The notes under the pieces: model-generated
What the model was told of the DNA's origin: nothing
Databases searched by the model: none
Seen by the model: only the letters and a program-made list of their open reading frames with translations
Made by a program: the position numbers and the translations under genes
In this document: piece by piece, positions 53,716 to 62,084 of the stretch
Position numbering within the stretch: position 1 is the first letter of the stretch
Layout of the letters: every line of letters begins with the position of its first letter
NCBI GenBank assembly: GCA_902547755.1
Contig: CACCPA010000010.1
Span: 1 to 64,000 of the forward strand
Direction: 5' to 3'
From: Halieaceae bacterium
GTDB taxonomy: Bacteria; Pseudomonadota; Gammaproteobacteria; Pseudomonadales; Halieaceae
Length of the DNA: 64,000 nt

Positions 53716-56201
53716 CTCGCGCTACGTTGGTAACACTGGCGACGACGCTCGCCTTTTATCGTCAAAATCCGCTGCAAGCGCTCTTTGTGTTGACCGGGCT
53801 GGTACTGGGGTGCGGGCTATACACAGCTGTTGCTCAGATTAATGCGAGCGCGAAAGCGAGTTACTCGCAAGCCGACGAGATTTTGGGGGCATCGGCCCAG
53901 TGGCGGATTACCGATCGAGTCAGTACTGATGTAGCCGTTGATGATTACATACAACTCCGGCGTACAGGCTTTACCAGCGTTTATCCAGTGATAGAAAAGC
54001 GACTCGCCAGCCGTGACGGAGCGCTCATTTCGATCATCGCGACCGACTTGTTGGTATTGCCGTCAACCGGGACGGGCGGTTACAGCACCGATGGCAGTGA
54101 CTTTGAAGAGAGTCCTTTTGACAGCAGTGGCTGGAGTCGCTTAACCCAATTCCCTTATCAAGCATGGGTCCCAGCTCAGACGGCCGAGCGCCTTGGGGTG
54201 ACGGAGGGTCAACAAATCCAGCTGCGAGAAGGCACGGTGTTGCCGCCTGCCGTCATAAGGTCCCAGCCGCAGCAGCGCGATCAAATATTTGTCGACTTGG
54301 GGGCCGCGCTCTCCATATTTGAGACTGACAGGGTGTCGTATCTTGCGGCGCCCCCGTTAACGCCGAAAGAGCAGGCGCGGTTTGCTGATCAATTTGGCGA
54401 TCGGCTGGTGCTGTCTAATCAATCCGAGGCGCTGGACCTCACTCAGTTGACCCAAAGCTTGCATACTAATCTCACTGCCTTGGGACTTTTATCGTTTGTA
54501 GTAGGTACATTTATCGTCTTCAACGCAGTGAATTTTTCGTTGCACGCGAGACAACAAACCTTGCGCGTTTTACTAGATCTGGGTGCCGTAAGACGATCGA
54601 TCATTGCGGCGATTGCAATTGAATCGTTTATTTGGGGGGTGACTGGCGCGCTACTCGGGACGCTTTTCGCACAACCCTTGAGTGCGGCACTAATGCCCGC
54701 TGTAGCGGCGACCATGCAAAATATTTATGGGGCGTCGGTGTCTAGTCTTCCTGTGTTCAACGCTGGATTATTCTGGGAAGCCCTACTGCTCGCGCTTGCG
54801 GGAGTGACGCTTGCGCTGGTCTTACCGCTATTGCGGGCAACTGTCATTCGTTCCGATGATTCGAGTTCAGAGGCGGAGGCCCTGCTAACTCAGCGCGATA
54901 TGGCCTCGGCTGGTGTCGGCATGTTGCTTCTTCTCGTCGCCTATCTCGGCTATCCAATGGCGTCGTCGGTAGTCGAAGGATTTGCACTTCTGGCATTGGT
55001 CTTGTTTGCTGGCATCGCATTGTTGCCTGTTGCCGTGATATTGGTGGCGGCGCTGGGCAGAGCAGGCCTACAGCATCATTGGCTCGCGCGCTGGGCCTTT
55101 GCTGACGTGAGCCTACAGTTCCCGCATTTGCGGTTGGCAATGATGGCCTTGCTATTGACCCTGATCGCGAATATCGGTGTCACGTCATTGGTGGGCAGCT
55201 TCCGGCTGGCGCTTACCGACTGGCTTGAGACCCGTTTGTCGGCTGATTTTTATGTGACCGCCGGGGTTATGGATGCTGACTCTTTAGCAGGCGAACCATG
55301 GGTGCGTACGGCTCACCGACGCGTGGTTGCGGAGACATCGTTCGCGGGTCGAACTATGGCGGTTGTCGGTGTGGATGTTGATGCGCCCGACTTCGGGCCC
55401 GACAATGTGATCGATGGTGGGCCCGATTCATACGCCGATTGGTTCGCAGGTGGCAATGAGATCGAGCGGGTGTTTGCCAATGAGCAGTTAAGGTATCTCG
55501 CTGACATCGAGGTGGGCGATACCATTGCCTTGGAGACCGAGCTCGGTGTGCGATCCTTCGAGGTGCTTGGCTTTTTCCACGATTACGGGAACGTCAACTT
55601 CTCGGTCCATTTGCCCAGTGATCGTTTTAATCAACTCTATTCAAGTGCAAAGCCTCAAGGATGGGGTCTGTGGATAACAGATGATGCAGAAGAGCGTGCA
55701 GAGTTGAGGTTGTCACAACTCGGGCTTGAGCCAACCCAATGGGTTTCACAGCGGGATGTGCTCGCGTTATCGTTGGCGATTTTTGATCGCACATTTGCGA
55801 TTACTCGCGCTTTGAACACGCTGACATTACTGGTGGCCGCCATTGCTATTTTCGCGTCATTGCTTGCGGTTTATCAATTTAGACGCTCGGAGTATGCCTT
55901 GTGGCGGTCGTTGGGCATGAGTTGGTTTGCCTTTTTTACGGTCTCAGCGTTTCCGATTGTTTTGATGACGGTGGTGGTAATGGCGCTGGCATTACCATTG
56001 GGTGTTGCGCTCTCGTGGCTCTTGATCCACAAGATCAATGTGATCTCGTTTGGATGGACGATGCCCGTCATTATCGCAAGAGAGCCCATTATCTTCTTGT
56101 TTTTTGTCGTTGCCGCCGTGGTATTAGCCGCTTTTGTATTAGCCTCAATCAGACAGCGAACCGCGGTCAATGCGGCGCTGAAAAGCCTCGCAGGGGAATG
56201 A
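53712..56201 (+). CDS. ABC transporter permease with two FtsX-like halves (YbbP-type)
   Basis: The 829-residue protein has an N-terminal helix (about residues 22-42), a large periplasmic part (to about 250), three helices, a central helix pair, a second helix (about 475-500), a second periplasmic part and three C-terminal helices. This is the duplicated FtsX arrangement of YbbP-like permeases. It is translated together with the ATPase (4-base overlap) and with the following AttH-like gene. The pair probably moves or extracts a lipid-like or hydrophobic compound across or out of the inner membrane by a mechanical action. Confidence 0.88.
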   Translation: MTRATLVTLATTLAFYRQNPLQALFVLTGLVLGCGLYTAVAQINASAKASYSQADEILGASAQWRITDRVSTDVAVDDYIQLRRTGFTSVYPVIEKRLASRDGALISIIATDLLVLPSTGTGGYSTDGSDFEESPFDSSGWSRLTQFPYQAWVPAQTAERLGVTEGQQIQLREGTVLPPAVIRSQPQQRDQIFVDLGAALSIFETDRVSYLAAPPLTPKEQARFADQFGDRLVLSNQSEALDLTQLTQSLHTNLTALGLLSFVVGTFIVFNAVNFSLHARQQTLRVLLDLGAVRRSIIAAIAIESFIWGVTGALLGTLFAQPLSAALMPAVAATMQNIYGASVSSLPVFNAGLFWEALLLALAGVTLALVLPLLRATVIRSDDSSSEAEALLTQRDMASAGVGMLLLLVAYLGYPMASSVVEGFALLALVLFAGIALLPVAVILVAALGRAGLQHHWLARWAFADVSLQFPHLRLAMMALLLTLIANIGVTSLVGSFRLALTDWLETRLSADFYVTAGVMDADSLAGEPWVRTAHRRVVAETSFAGRTMAVVGVDVDAPDFGPDNVIDGGPDSYADWFAGGNEIERVFANEQLRYLADIEVGDTIALETELGVRSFEVLGFFHDYGNVNFSVHLPSDRFNQLYSSAKPQGWGLWITDDAEERAELRLSQLGLEPTQWVSQRDVLALSLAIFDRTFAITRALNTLTLLVAAIAIFASLLAVYQFRRSEYALWRSLGMSWFAFFTVSAFPIVLMTVVVMALALPLGVALSWLLIHKINVISFGWTMPVIIAREPIIFLFFVVAAVVLAAFVLASIRQRTAVNAALKSLAGE

Positions 56202-56203
56202 TG

Positions 56204-57325
56204 ATGACCAAGGTTTTATTCCAGCAGTGTTTTTTTGTTTCACTCCTCATCATGAGCGGCGCCGCTAGCGAGCGAGTGCGCGCACAGGATCCGTATCAGC
56301 TGTTGCGCCAATCGGGAGACGGGTTTGCTCAGGTGGAGCCCGGCCGTGCGTTTGTTTTTCCAGAGGACCATTATCCGCATGAGCGTTTCAAGATTGAGTG
56401 GTGGTATCTCACCGCTAATCTGACAGGTAGTGATGGGCAGGACTACGGTGTTCATTGGACGCTGTTTAGGCAGGCGATGAGTGCTGCCCCGAATCCGGGT
56501 GGCTGGCAGTCGAACCAGACCTGGATGGCGCATACAGCGATCTCCACACCGTCAGGCTTTGAATTTTCGCAACGATTTGCTCGTGGTGGTATCGGACAAG
56601 CAGGCGTCGTGACCAATGAACGAAACACCTTCGAGGCTCGGATGGATGACTGGCTCTGGCAGTCGGATTCGTCGGCGCCTTTCCCCGCTGAGCTAACTGC
56701 CGGCACCGAAAATCAACGCTTTAAACTTAGGTTAAATGCGTCTGATAACTGGGTGTTGCAGGGCAAGAACGGATTCAGTAGGAAGAGTGATCTCGGCCAA
56801 GCGAGCTATTACTACAGTCAGCCTTTTATCGATATTGCAGGGACGATTTGGTTGGGAGGTGAATCGATTGAGGTAACGGGACAGGGCTGGTTAGACCGCG
56901 AATGGAGCTCGCAGCCCCTAGCGGACAACCAGGACGGTTGGGATTGGGTGTCGCTGCACTTAAGTGACGGCAGTGCACTGATGGTTTATCAGCTCCGCCA
57001 TGATTCAGGTGATCATTACATTAGCGGAAGCTGGGTCAGTGAGTGTGGGGCCGTCACCGTGTTAGAAGCGGGCGATGTGACAATGATTCCACTGAGCGAC
57101 ACTCGTCTAGCGATACCGAGTGTAGGGGGCAATAGGCTAGGGCTTAGCAGTAAAGTGATACCACTCGAGTGGCGTATTCGAGTGCCTAAACTGAACATTG
57201 ATATCTCAGCCACTGCGAATCGTCCTGAGAGCTGGCTTGCCACGGCGTTTCCTTACTGGGAGGGACCTGTTGCGGTGGAGGGGAGCCACGAGGGCGTGGG
57301 TTATTTGGAGCTTACAGGTTATTAA
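56204..57325 (+). CDS. AttH/CrtC-like lipocalin-type protein, secreted
   Basis: The 373-residue protein has a signal peptide (about residues 1-27, VRAQDP). The AttH-like domain follows: FPEDHYPHERFKIEWWYLTANLTG, YGVHWTLFRQAM, MAHTAIS, GQGWLDREWSS and WDWVSLHLSDGSALMVYQLR. The family includes carotenoid hydratase CrtC and AttH, and binds hydrophobic molecules. Three ATGs lie in a row (56198, 56201, 56204); I choose the third, because AGGGG is then 7 bases away. The gene is coupled to the ABC permease; an ABC-plus-AttH operon is known from Agrobacterium att genes, which suggests an exporter with a periplasmic partner. Confidence 0.9.
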   Translation: MTKVLFQQCFFVSLLIMSGAASERVRAQDPYQLLRQSGDGFAQVEPGRAFVFPEDHYPHERFKIEWWYLTANLTGSDGQDYGVHWTLFRQAMSAAPNPGGWQSNQTWMAHTAISTPSGFEFSQRFARGGIGQAGVVTNERNTFEARMDDWLWQSDSSAPFPAELTAGTENQRFKLRLNASDNWVLQGKNGFSRKSDLGQASYYYSQPFIDIAGTIWLGGESIEVTGQGWLDREWSSQPLADNQDGWDWVSLHLSDGSALMVYQLRHDSGDHYISGSWVSECGAVTVLEAGDVTMIPLSDTRLAIPSVGGNRLGLSSKVIPLEWRIRVPKLNIDISATANRPESWLATAFPYWEGPVAVEGSHEGVGYLELTGY

Positions 57326-57726
57326 ATAACCTAGAATATCAGGTGAGCCCAAAATATAAAGTACGAAAAAGTCCGGTAAATACGGGGCCAATAGGATACA
57401 GCTGAAAGGCGCTGGATTATTATTTGGTGAAGGCAGCGTGGTTTAAACCGTTATAGCTTTGGGTTTTTTTGCCTTTTAATGATGATGTGAAAAATATTGC
57501 CTTCAGAAATACGACACCAGCTCTATCAAAAGGAATCGCGCGGCAACGGTATAAGTAACTTACCAAGGCGAAGTATCTACTTTCTCTTTTAATTTAGCAC
57601 TGACATAGATCGCTTACCCAGCTAGCCTCTCAGATACCTCGAGAATTTGTAAGACAGCAAAGAGAAACACTGGGCCTTAGTATAAAACAGAGGTATGAAC
57701 AACGTGGTAATGTCATAAAAACTTAG
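57326..57726. other. About 400 AT-rich bases, no gene recognised
   Basis: The stretch between the AttH-like gene and the gene remnant at 57727 is clearly more AT-rich than its surroundings. It contains several stop codons in all frames, a run of seven T after GGG near 57461 and no recognisable protein. It may be a junction left by a deletion or insertion, and includes the promoter region for the following operon. Confidence 0.45.
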
Positions 57727-57825
57727 CCGACAGTGCTGGATACCCGCATTGCAAGCCCAACTTCCAGTGGCGATGGCTTTGAAGAAATAATGCGCGACTT
57801 GGCCCGTCGCCAGCAAGGAGTATAA
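57727..57825 (+). pseudogene. C-terminal remnant of an unidentified gene
   Basis: The frame has no start and an in-frame TAG at 57724-57726, then 32 codons ending TAA at 57823-57825. The text (TVLDTRIASPTSS, then GDGFEEIMRDLARRQQGV) looks like a protein end. It stops 4 bases before the GST start and contains that gene's AAGGAG, as in an operon. I infer a truncated upstream gene of the same operon. The family is not recognised. Confidence 0.4.
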
Positions 57826-57829
57826 CAAT

Positions 57830-58450
57830 ATGCCAATAAAGGTCTGGCATTGCCACAATGCTCGTTCGCTAAGGGCGCTTTGGGCCTTGGAAGTAATGGG
57901 TCTCGACTATGAAGTTGAAGTTATGGCCTTCCCGCCTCGCTTCACCACACCCGACTTCCTCAATACCAATGAGCTCGGCACAATCCCATACATGATCGAT
58001 GGCGATGTGCACATGACTGAATCCTCAGGTATTCCCCTTTACCTTTTGGAGAAATACGGTAAGCACGAGTTTGGTCTGCGCTCGGACCACCCGGAGTATG
58101 GTGACTACATCAACTGGCTGTTCCACAGCGATGCCACCCTTACATTCCCACAGACGGTCTATATTCGCTACACCATGCAGGAACCGCCCGAGCGCGGTCT
58201 CGGTGATGCGGCAACCGACTATGCGAAGTGGTATCACTCGCGTCTGAGACGTCTGAATCGCTTCCTAGCAGATGGCCGAGAGTACCTTGTGGACAACCGC
58301 TTCACTATCGCTGATATCGACATCAGCTACGCCCTTCACCTGGGTGAGACACTGGGAATCGACAAACGCTATAAGCCTCAGGTACGCGACTACCTCAACC
58401 GAATGCGTGAGCGCCCGGCTTTTCAGAGGGTTGTTGTGCTTGGCGCATAA
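57830..58450 (+). CDS. Glutathione S-transferase family protein
   Basis: The 206-residue protein has an N-terminal thioredoxin-like domain with HCHNARSLRALWALEVMGL (Ser as likely catalytic residue), a cis-Pro in GTIPYMIDG and the glutathione-contact TESSGIPLYLLEKYG. The C-terminal helical domain has YLVDNRFTIADIDISYAL. It may attach glutathione to an electrophilic intermediate or isomerise one. AAGGAG stands 9 bases before the ATG. It lies 28 bases upstream of an acyl-CoA carboxylase subunit, so the catabolic operon begins here. Confidence 0.92.
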   Translation: MPIKVWHCHNARSLRALWALEVMGLDYEVEVMAFPPRFTTPDFLNTNELGTIPYMIDGDVHMTESSGIPLYLLEKYGKHEFGLRSDHPEYGDYINWLFHSDATLTFPQTVYIRYTMQEPPERGLGDAATDYAKWYHSRLRRLNRFLADGREYLVDNRFTIADIDISYALHLGETLGIDKRYKPQVRDYLNRMRERPAFQRVVVLGA

Positions 58451-58478
58451 ATCTGCCTGTAAAGGAGACGACGAATAA

Positions 58479-60104
58479 ATGGCTGTTATCGAAACCCAGC
58501 TGGACACCCAGTCCGAAAGCTACCAGAGCAACCTGAGAGAAATGACCGCGGCGGTCGATAAGATCCGCAGTATTGAGCGCCGGGTTATTGAAACAGCGCA
58601 ATCTAAAGCGCCACGCTACATCGAGAGGGGCTTTATCCCGCCCCGCGAGCGCCTAAGCTTATTGCTCGATGCTGGAGCCCCCTTCCTTGAACTTTCGTCT
58701 CTGGCCGGCTATTTACAGGACGAGGATACTGATGGCTCTGGCGCTGGCGGTAGCTACATCGCCGGTATTGGGTACATCGGTGGTGTGCGATGCGTTGCTG
58801 CGGTGGACGATTACCTCACAAAGGGCGGTAGCATCGGCCCCATGGGTGGCAAGAAGCGCGGGCGCATGCTCACCATTGCCCTAGAAAACAAGTTACCCAT
58901 GGTAAATCTGTCCCAGAGCGGTGGCGGCAACCTTAAGCTTGCCGGTGACACTTTTGGCGAATCCGGCCAAATGTTCGCCATGCAGTGTCGCCTGTCAGCA
59001 GCAGGCATCCCCCAGATTACTGTGGTGCATGGCAGCGCTACCGCGGGCGGTGCCTACCAGCCCACTCTCTCTGACTACCTGATCCTGGTGCGGAAGCAAT
59101 CTACCATGTATCTGGCGGGCCCCCCTCTGCTAAAAGCTGCCACCGGGGAAATTGCCTCTGACGAGGAGCTCGGTGGCGCAGAGATGCACAGTGAAATCGC
59201 CGGCACCAACGACTATCTCGCGGAAAATGATGCGGACGGCATTCGCATCGCGCGCGACGTGATGAAAAAACTGGGTTGGAACAAAAATCTGCCGGTTCGT
59301 CCTGTATTGAACTACGAAGCTCCCCTCTATCCAACGGCCGAATTGCGAGGCGTTGTACCGGCGGATCCCAAAACTCCCTTCGACATGCGTGAAGTCATCG
59401 CCCGCATCGCCGACGGATCCGACTTCCTAGAGTTCAAGACCGAATTTGACAATGGCACTCTCTGCGGTCATATCGACATCGAAGGCCAGGCCTGCGGTGT
59501 GATCGGTAATAACAGCCCTATTACAGCTAGAGGCGCTGCGAAAGGCGCTCAGTTTATCCAGCTGTGCGAGCAATCTGGTACGCCACTGCTATTCCTTACC
59601 AATACCACCGGTTTCCTCGTAGGAACGGAGCCCGAGCAAGCTGGCATCATCAAGCACGGTGCAAAGTTCATTCAAGCGGTAACCAACTGCAAGGTACCCA
59701 AAATCACCATCATTGTCGGTGGCTCCTATGGCGCGGGTAACTACGCGATGGCCGGCCGGGGCATGGCCCCGCGCTTCCTCTTTGCCTGGCCGCGCAGCGT
59801 GGTTTCTGTAATGGGCCCCGCCCAGGCGGGCAGCGTGCTCCGCCAAGTAGCCGAGGCGAAGGTCCTTCGCTCTGGCGGTGAGTTGAATGAAGAAACCACT
59901 AAGGCAATACATGCCATGGAGCAGGAAACTATTTCTGACATGGAGGCGCGCTCCAATGCACTGGCAAACACTGCTAGGGTTTGGGACGATGGCCTAATCG
60001 ACCCTGCCGATACCCGCGCTATTATTGCCTTCGTACTGGGCGTCTGTCGCGAGGGCGACGAGCGCACTGTAAACACCAATACCTTTGGTATCGGTCGTCT
60101 GTAG
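58479..60104 (+). CDS. Acyl-CoA carboxylase, carboxyltransferase (beta) subunit
   Basis: The 541-residue protein belongs to the methylcrotonyl-/geranyl-CoA carboxylase beta family. It has FIPPRERLSLLLDAG, the oxyanion segments GGGNLKLAGDTFGESGQ and GSATAGGAYQP (N-terminal half), and the C-terminal NTTGFLVGTEPEQAGIIKHGAKFIQA and GGSYGAGNYAMAGRGMAPRFLFAWP. It would transfer carboxyl from biotin to a branched unsaturated acyl-CoA. MCC and GCC beta differ in one pocket residue that I cannot assign from this alone. The alpha subunit follows after 11 bases. Confidence 0.92.
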   Translation: MAVIETQLDTQSESYQSNLREMTAAVDKIRSIERRVIETAQSKAPRYIERGFIPPRERLSLLLDAGAPFLELSSLAGYLQDEDTDGSGAGGSYIAGIGYIGGVRCVAAVDDYLTKGGSIGPMGGKKRGRMLTIALENKLPMVNLSQSGGGNLKLAGDTFGESGQMFAMQCRLSAAGIPQITVVHGSATAGGAYQPTLSDYLILVRKQSTMYLAGPPLLKAATGEIASDEELGGAEMHSEIAGTNDYLAENDADGIRIARDVMKKLGWNKNLPVRPVLNYEAPLYPTAELRGVVPADPKTPFDMREVIARIADGSDFLEFKTEFDNGTLCGHIDIEGQACGVIGNNSPITARGAAKGAQFIQLCEQSGTPLLFLTNTTGFLVGTEPEQAGIIKHGAKFIQAVTNCKVPKITIIVGGSYGAGNYAMAGRGMAPRFLFAWPRSVVSVMGPAQAGSVLRQVAEAKVLRSGGELNEETTKAIHAMEQETISDMEARSNALANTARVWDDGLIDPADTRAIIAFVLGVCREGDERTVNTNTFGIGRL

Positions 60105-60115
60105 GACATAGACCC

Positions 60116-62080
60116 ATGAGCAAAATTACAAAAATACTCATCGCAAATCGTGGCGAGATAGCGGCTCGCGTTATTCGAACTGCCCGAAGCCTTGGTTACC
60201 GTACGGTTGCCGTTTACAGTGCTGCAGACGCAGGCGCTTTTCATGTGAGTGAAGCAGACCAGGCTGTTTGCATTGGCCCTGCCGCCATCGGCGAATCCTA
60301 CCTGGTCGGTGAGAAAATCCTCGACGCTGCCAAATTGACGAGCGCAGATGCGATCCATCCAGGCTACGGATTCCTTTCGGAAAATGCCGAGTTCTCTAAG
60401 GCGTGTGAAGCGATGGGTATTGCATTTATCGGTCCCCCCGCCGACGCGATCGAGCTAATGGGTAGTAAGCGCCTGTCAAAGATCGCCATGATCGAGGCTG
60501 GCGTGCGCTGTATTCCTGGCTATCAGGAGGCAGAACAGTCTGAGGATACCCTGATAGCGAGGGCCGCCGAGATCGGCTTCCCGCTGATGGTAAAAGCGTC
60601 CGCCGGTGGCGGTGGTCGCGGTATGCGTCTGGTATTTGAAAAGAGCGAGCTGGCTGAAAATATTCGGATCGCGCGTTCAGAGGCAGAGAACGCCTTCGGT
60701 AGTGGCGAGCTGATTCTGGAGCGCGCCATTTTGGAGCCACGCCACATCGAGATTCAGGTATTTGCCGACGAATTTGGCAATGCGGTATTCCTTGGTGAGC
60801 GCGATTGCTCGATTCAGCGCCGTCACCAAAAAGTGGTTGAAGAAGCGCCTTCACCCTTTGTTGATCCCGAGCTGCGACAGCGCATGGGTGAGGCTGCCGT
60901 AAACGCAGCCAAGGCCTGCAACTACCGTGGCGCCGGCACGGTTGAATTTCTTGTCGACAAAGATAAAAACTTCTACTTCCTGGAAATGAACACGCGCCTT
61001 CAAGTAGAGCACCCAGTCACCGAACTGATCACAGGTCTGGACCTTGTGGAGTGGCAGCTGAGAATTGCATCTGGTGAGGAGTTACCCCTCACTCAGGAAG
61101 AGGTGACTCTCACCGGCCACGCCGTAGAAGTTCGCCTGTATGCAGAAGATCCTCGCAATAATTTTATGCCGCAGACCGGTACGGTGCGTCTATGGCATTA
61201 CCCGACGCGCGCTGGTCTGCGTGTGGATCATGGTATACATCCGGGTCAGGAAGTTAGCCCCTTTTATGATCCTATGCTCGCCAAGATCATTGCTTTCGGT
61301 GAGAGCCGTCCTAAAGCAATCCGCCGCCTAGCTTCTGCCGTACAGGACACCCAGCTTCTTGGCATTAACAACAACAAGCTGTTTTTACAGAACGTGTTGC
61401 GAAACGAGGTGTTCGAGCGAGGCGATGCTACCACGGCGTTCATCGAACAGTTTTTAATTTCTGATGTGAGTATGGATCAGAAGGCGCCCTCCAGCGCGAC
61501 GCTCGCGCACGCAGCCCTGCTCCTCCACCACCACGGTGTCGACATCAAGCGCGATCGAACGGCCGACTGGCATAACCCAGCGGCTGCAGCTACAAGCTAT
61601 AGGCTAGCATTCGACGGCGACATCCAAACCGTGTCAATTACTGACGGTGATGGCCACTTTGAAATCGTTACGGGTGCGGAAAGGTTCATCCTTAACCTTG
61701 TCAGTATCGATGAGAGCGAGTGCGTTTACGTCGAGAATCGGGTGCGTGAAACGATGCGCTTCGCCATCGCAGGTAATATCCTTTACCTCGATGACGGCAC
61801 AGGTCATTTCATTCTCGAGGATGTCACGTACCAACCTGCTAAGACGGCGGGTGGCGCAGGCAACGGTCAGGTCAAAGCTGCTATGGATGGTGCTATCGTG
61901 GATGTACTGGTTCGAGAGGGTGACACCGTCGAGGCGGATCAGACGCTGGTTGTACTGGAAGCCATGAAGATGGAACACGCGCTTAAAGCCGGGTTTAGTG
62001 GCACTGTGACGGCTGTGAGCTGCGAGGTGGGGCAGCAAGTCAAATCGAGGCAATTACTAGCAACGGTCGAGGCAGGGTAG
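60116..62080 (+). CDS. Acyl-CoA carboxylase, biotin carboxylase/biotin carrier (alpha) subunit
   Basis: The 654-residue protein has a biotin carboxylase domain (KILIANRGEIAARVIRTAR, ATP loop KASAGGGGRGMRLV, EMNTRLQVEHPVTE) and a C-terminal biotinyl domain with the lysine motif VLEAMKMEHAL near its end. It carboxylates biotin with ATP and bicarbonate. The start is ATG 60116 with AGGA 9 bases before; the longer frame upstream overlaps the beta gene. The region between the two domains (from about residue 460) fits the BT domain of MCC/GCC. It is followed after 4 bases by an AtuA-family gene. Confidence 0.94.
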   Translation: MSKITKILIANRGEIAARVIRTARSLGYRTVAVYSAADAGAFHVSEADQAVCIGPAAIGESYLVGEKILDAAKLTSADAIHPGYGFLSENAEFSKACEAMGIAFIGPPADAIELMGSKRLSKIAMIEAGVRCIPGYQEAEQSEDTLIARAAEIGFPLMVKASAGGGGRGMRLVFEKSELAENIRIARSEAENAFGSGELILERAILEPRHIEIQVFADEFGNAVFLGERDCSIQRRHQKVVEEAPSPFVDPELRQRMGEAAVNAAKACNYRGAGTVEFLVDKDKNFYFLEMNTRLQVEHPVTELITGLDLVEWQLRIASGEELPLTQEEVTLTGHAVEVRLYAEDPRNNFMPQTGTVRLWHYPTRAGLRVDHGIHPGQEVSPFYDPMLAKIIAFGESRPKAIRRLASAVQDTQLLGINNNKLFLQNVLRNEVFERGDATTAFIEQFLISDVSMDQKAPSSATLAHAALLLHHHGVDIKRDRTADWHNPAAAATSYRLAFDGDIQTVSITDGDGHFEIVTGAERFILNLVSIDESECVYVENRVRETMRFAIAGNILYLDDGTGHFILEDVTYQPAKTAGGAGNGQVKAAMDGAIVDVLVREGDTVEADQTLVVLEAMKMEHALKAGFSGTVTAVSCEVGQQVKSRQLLATVEAG

Positions 62081-62084
62081 GGCG

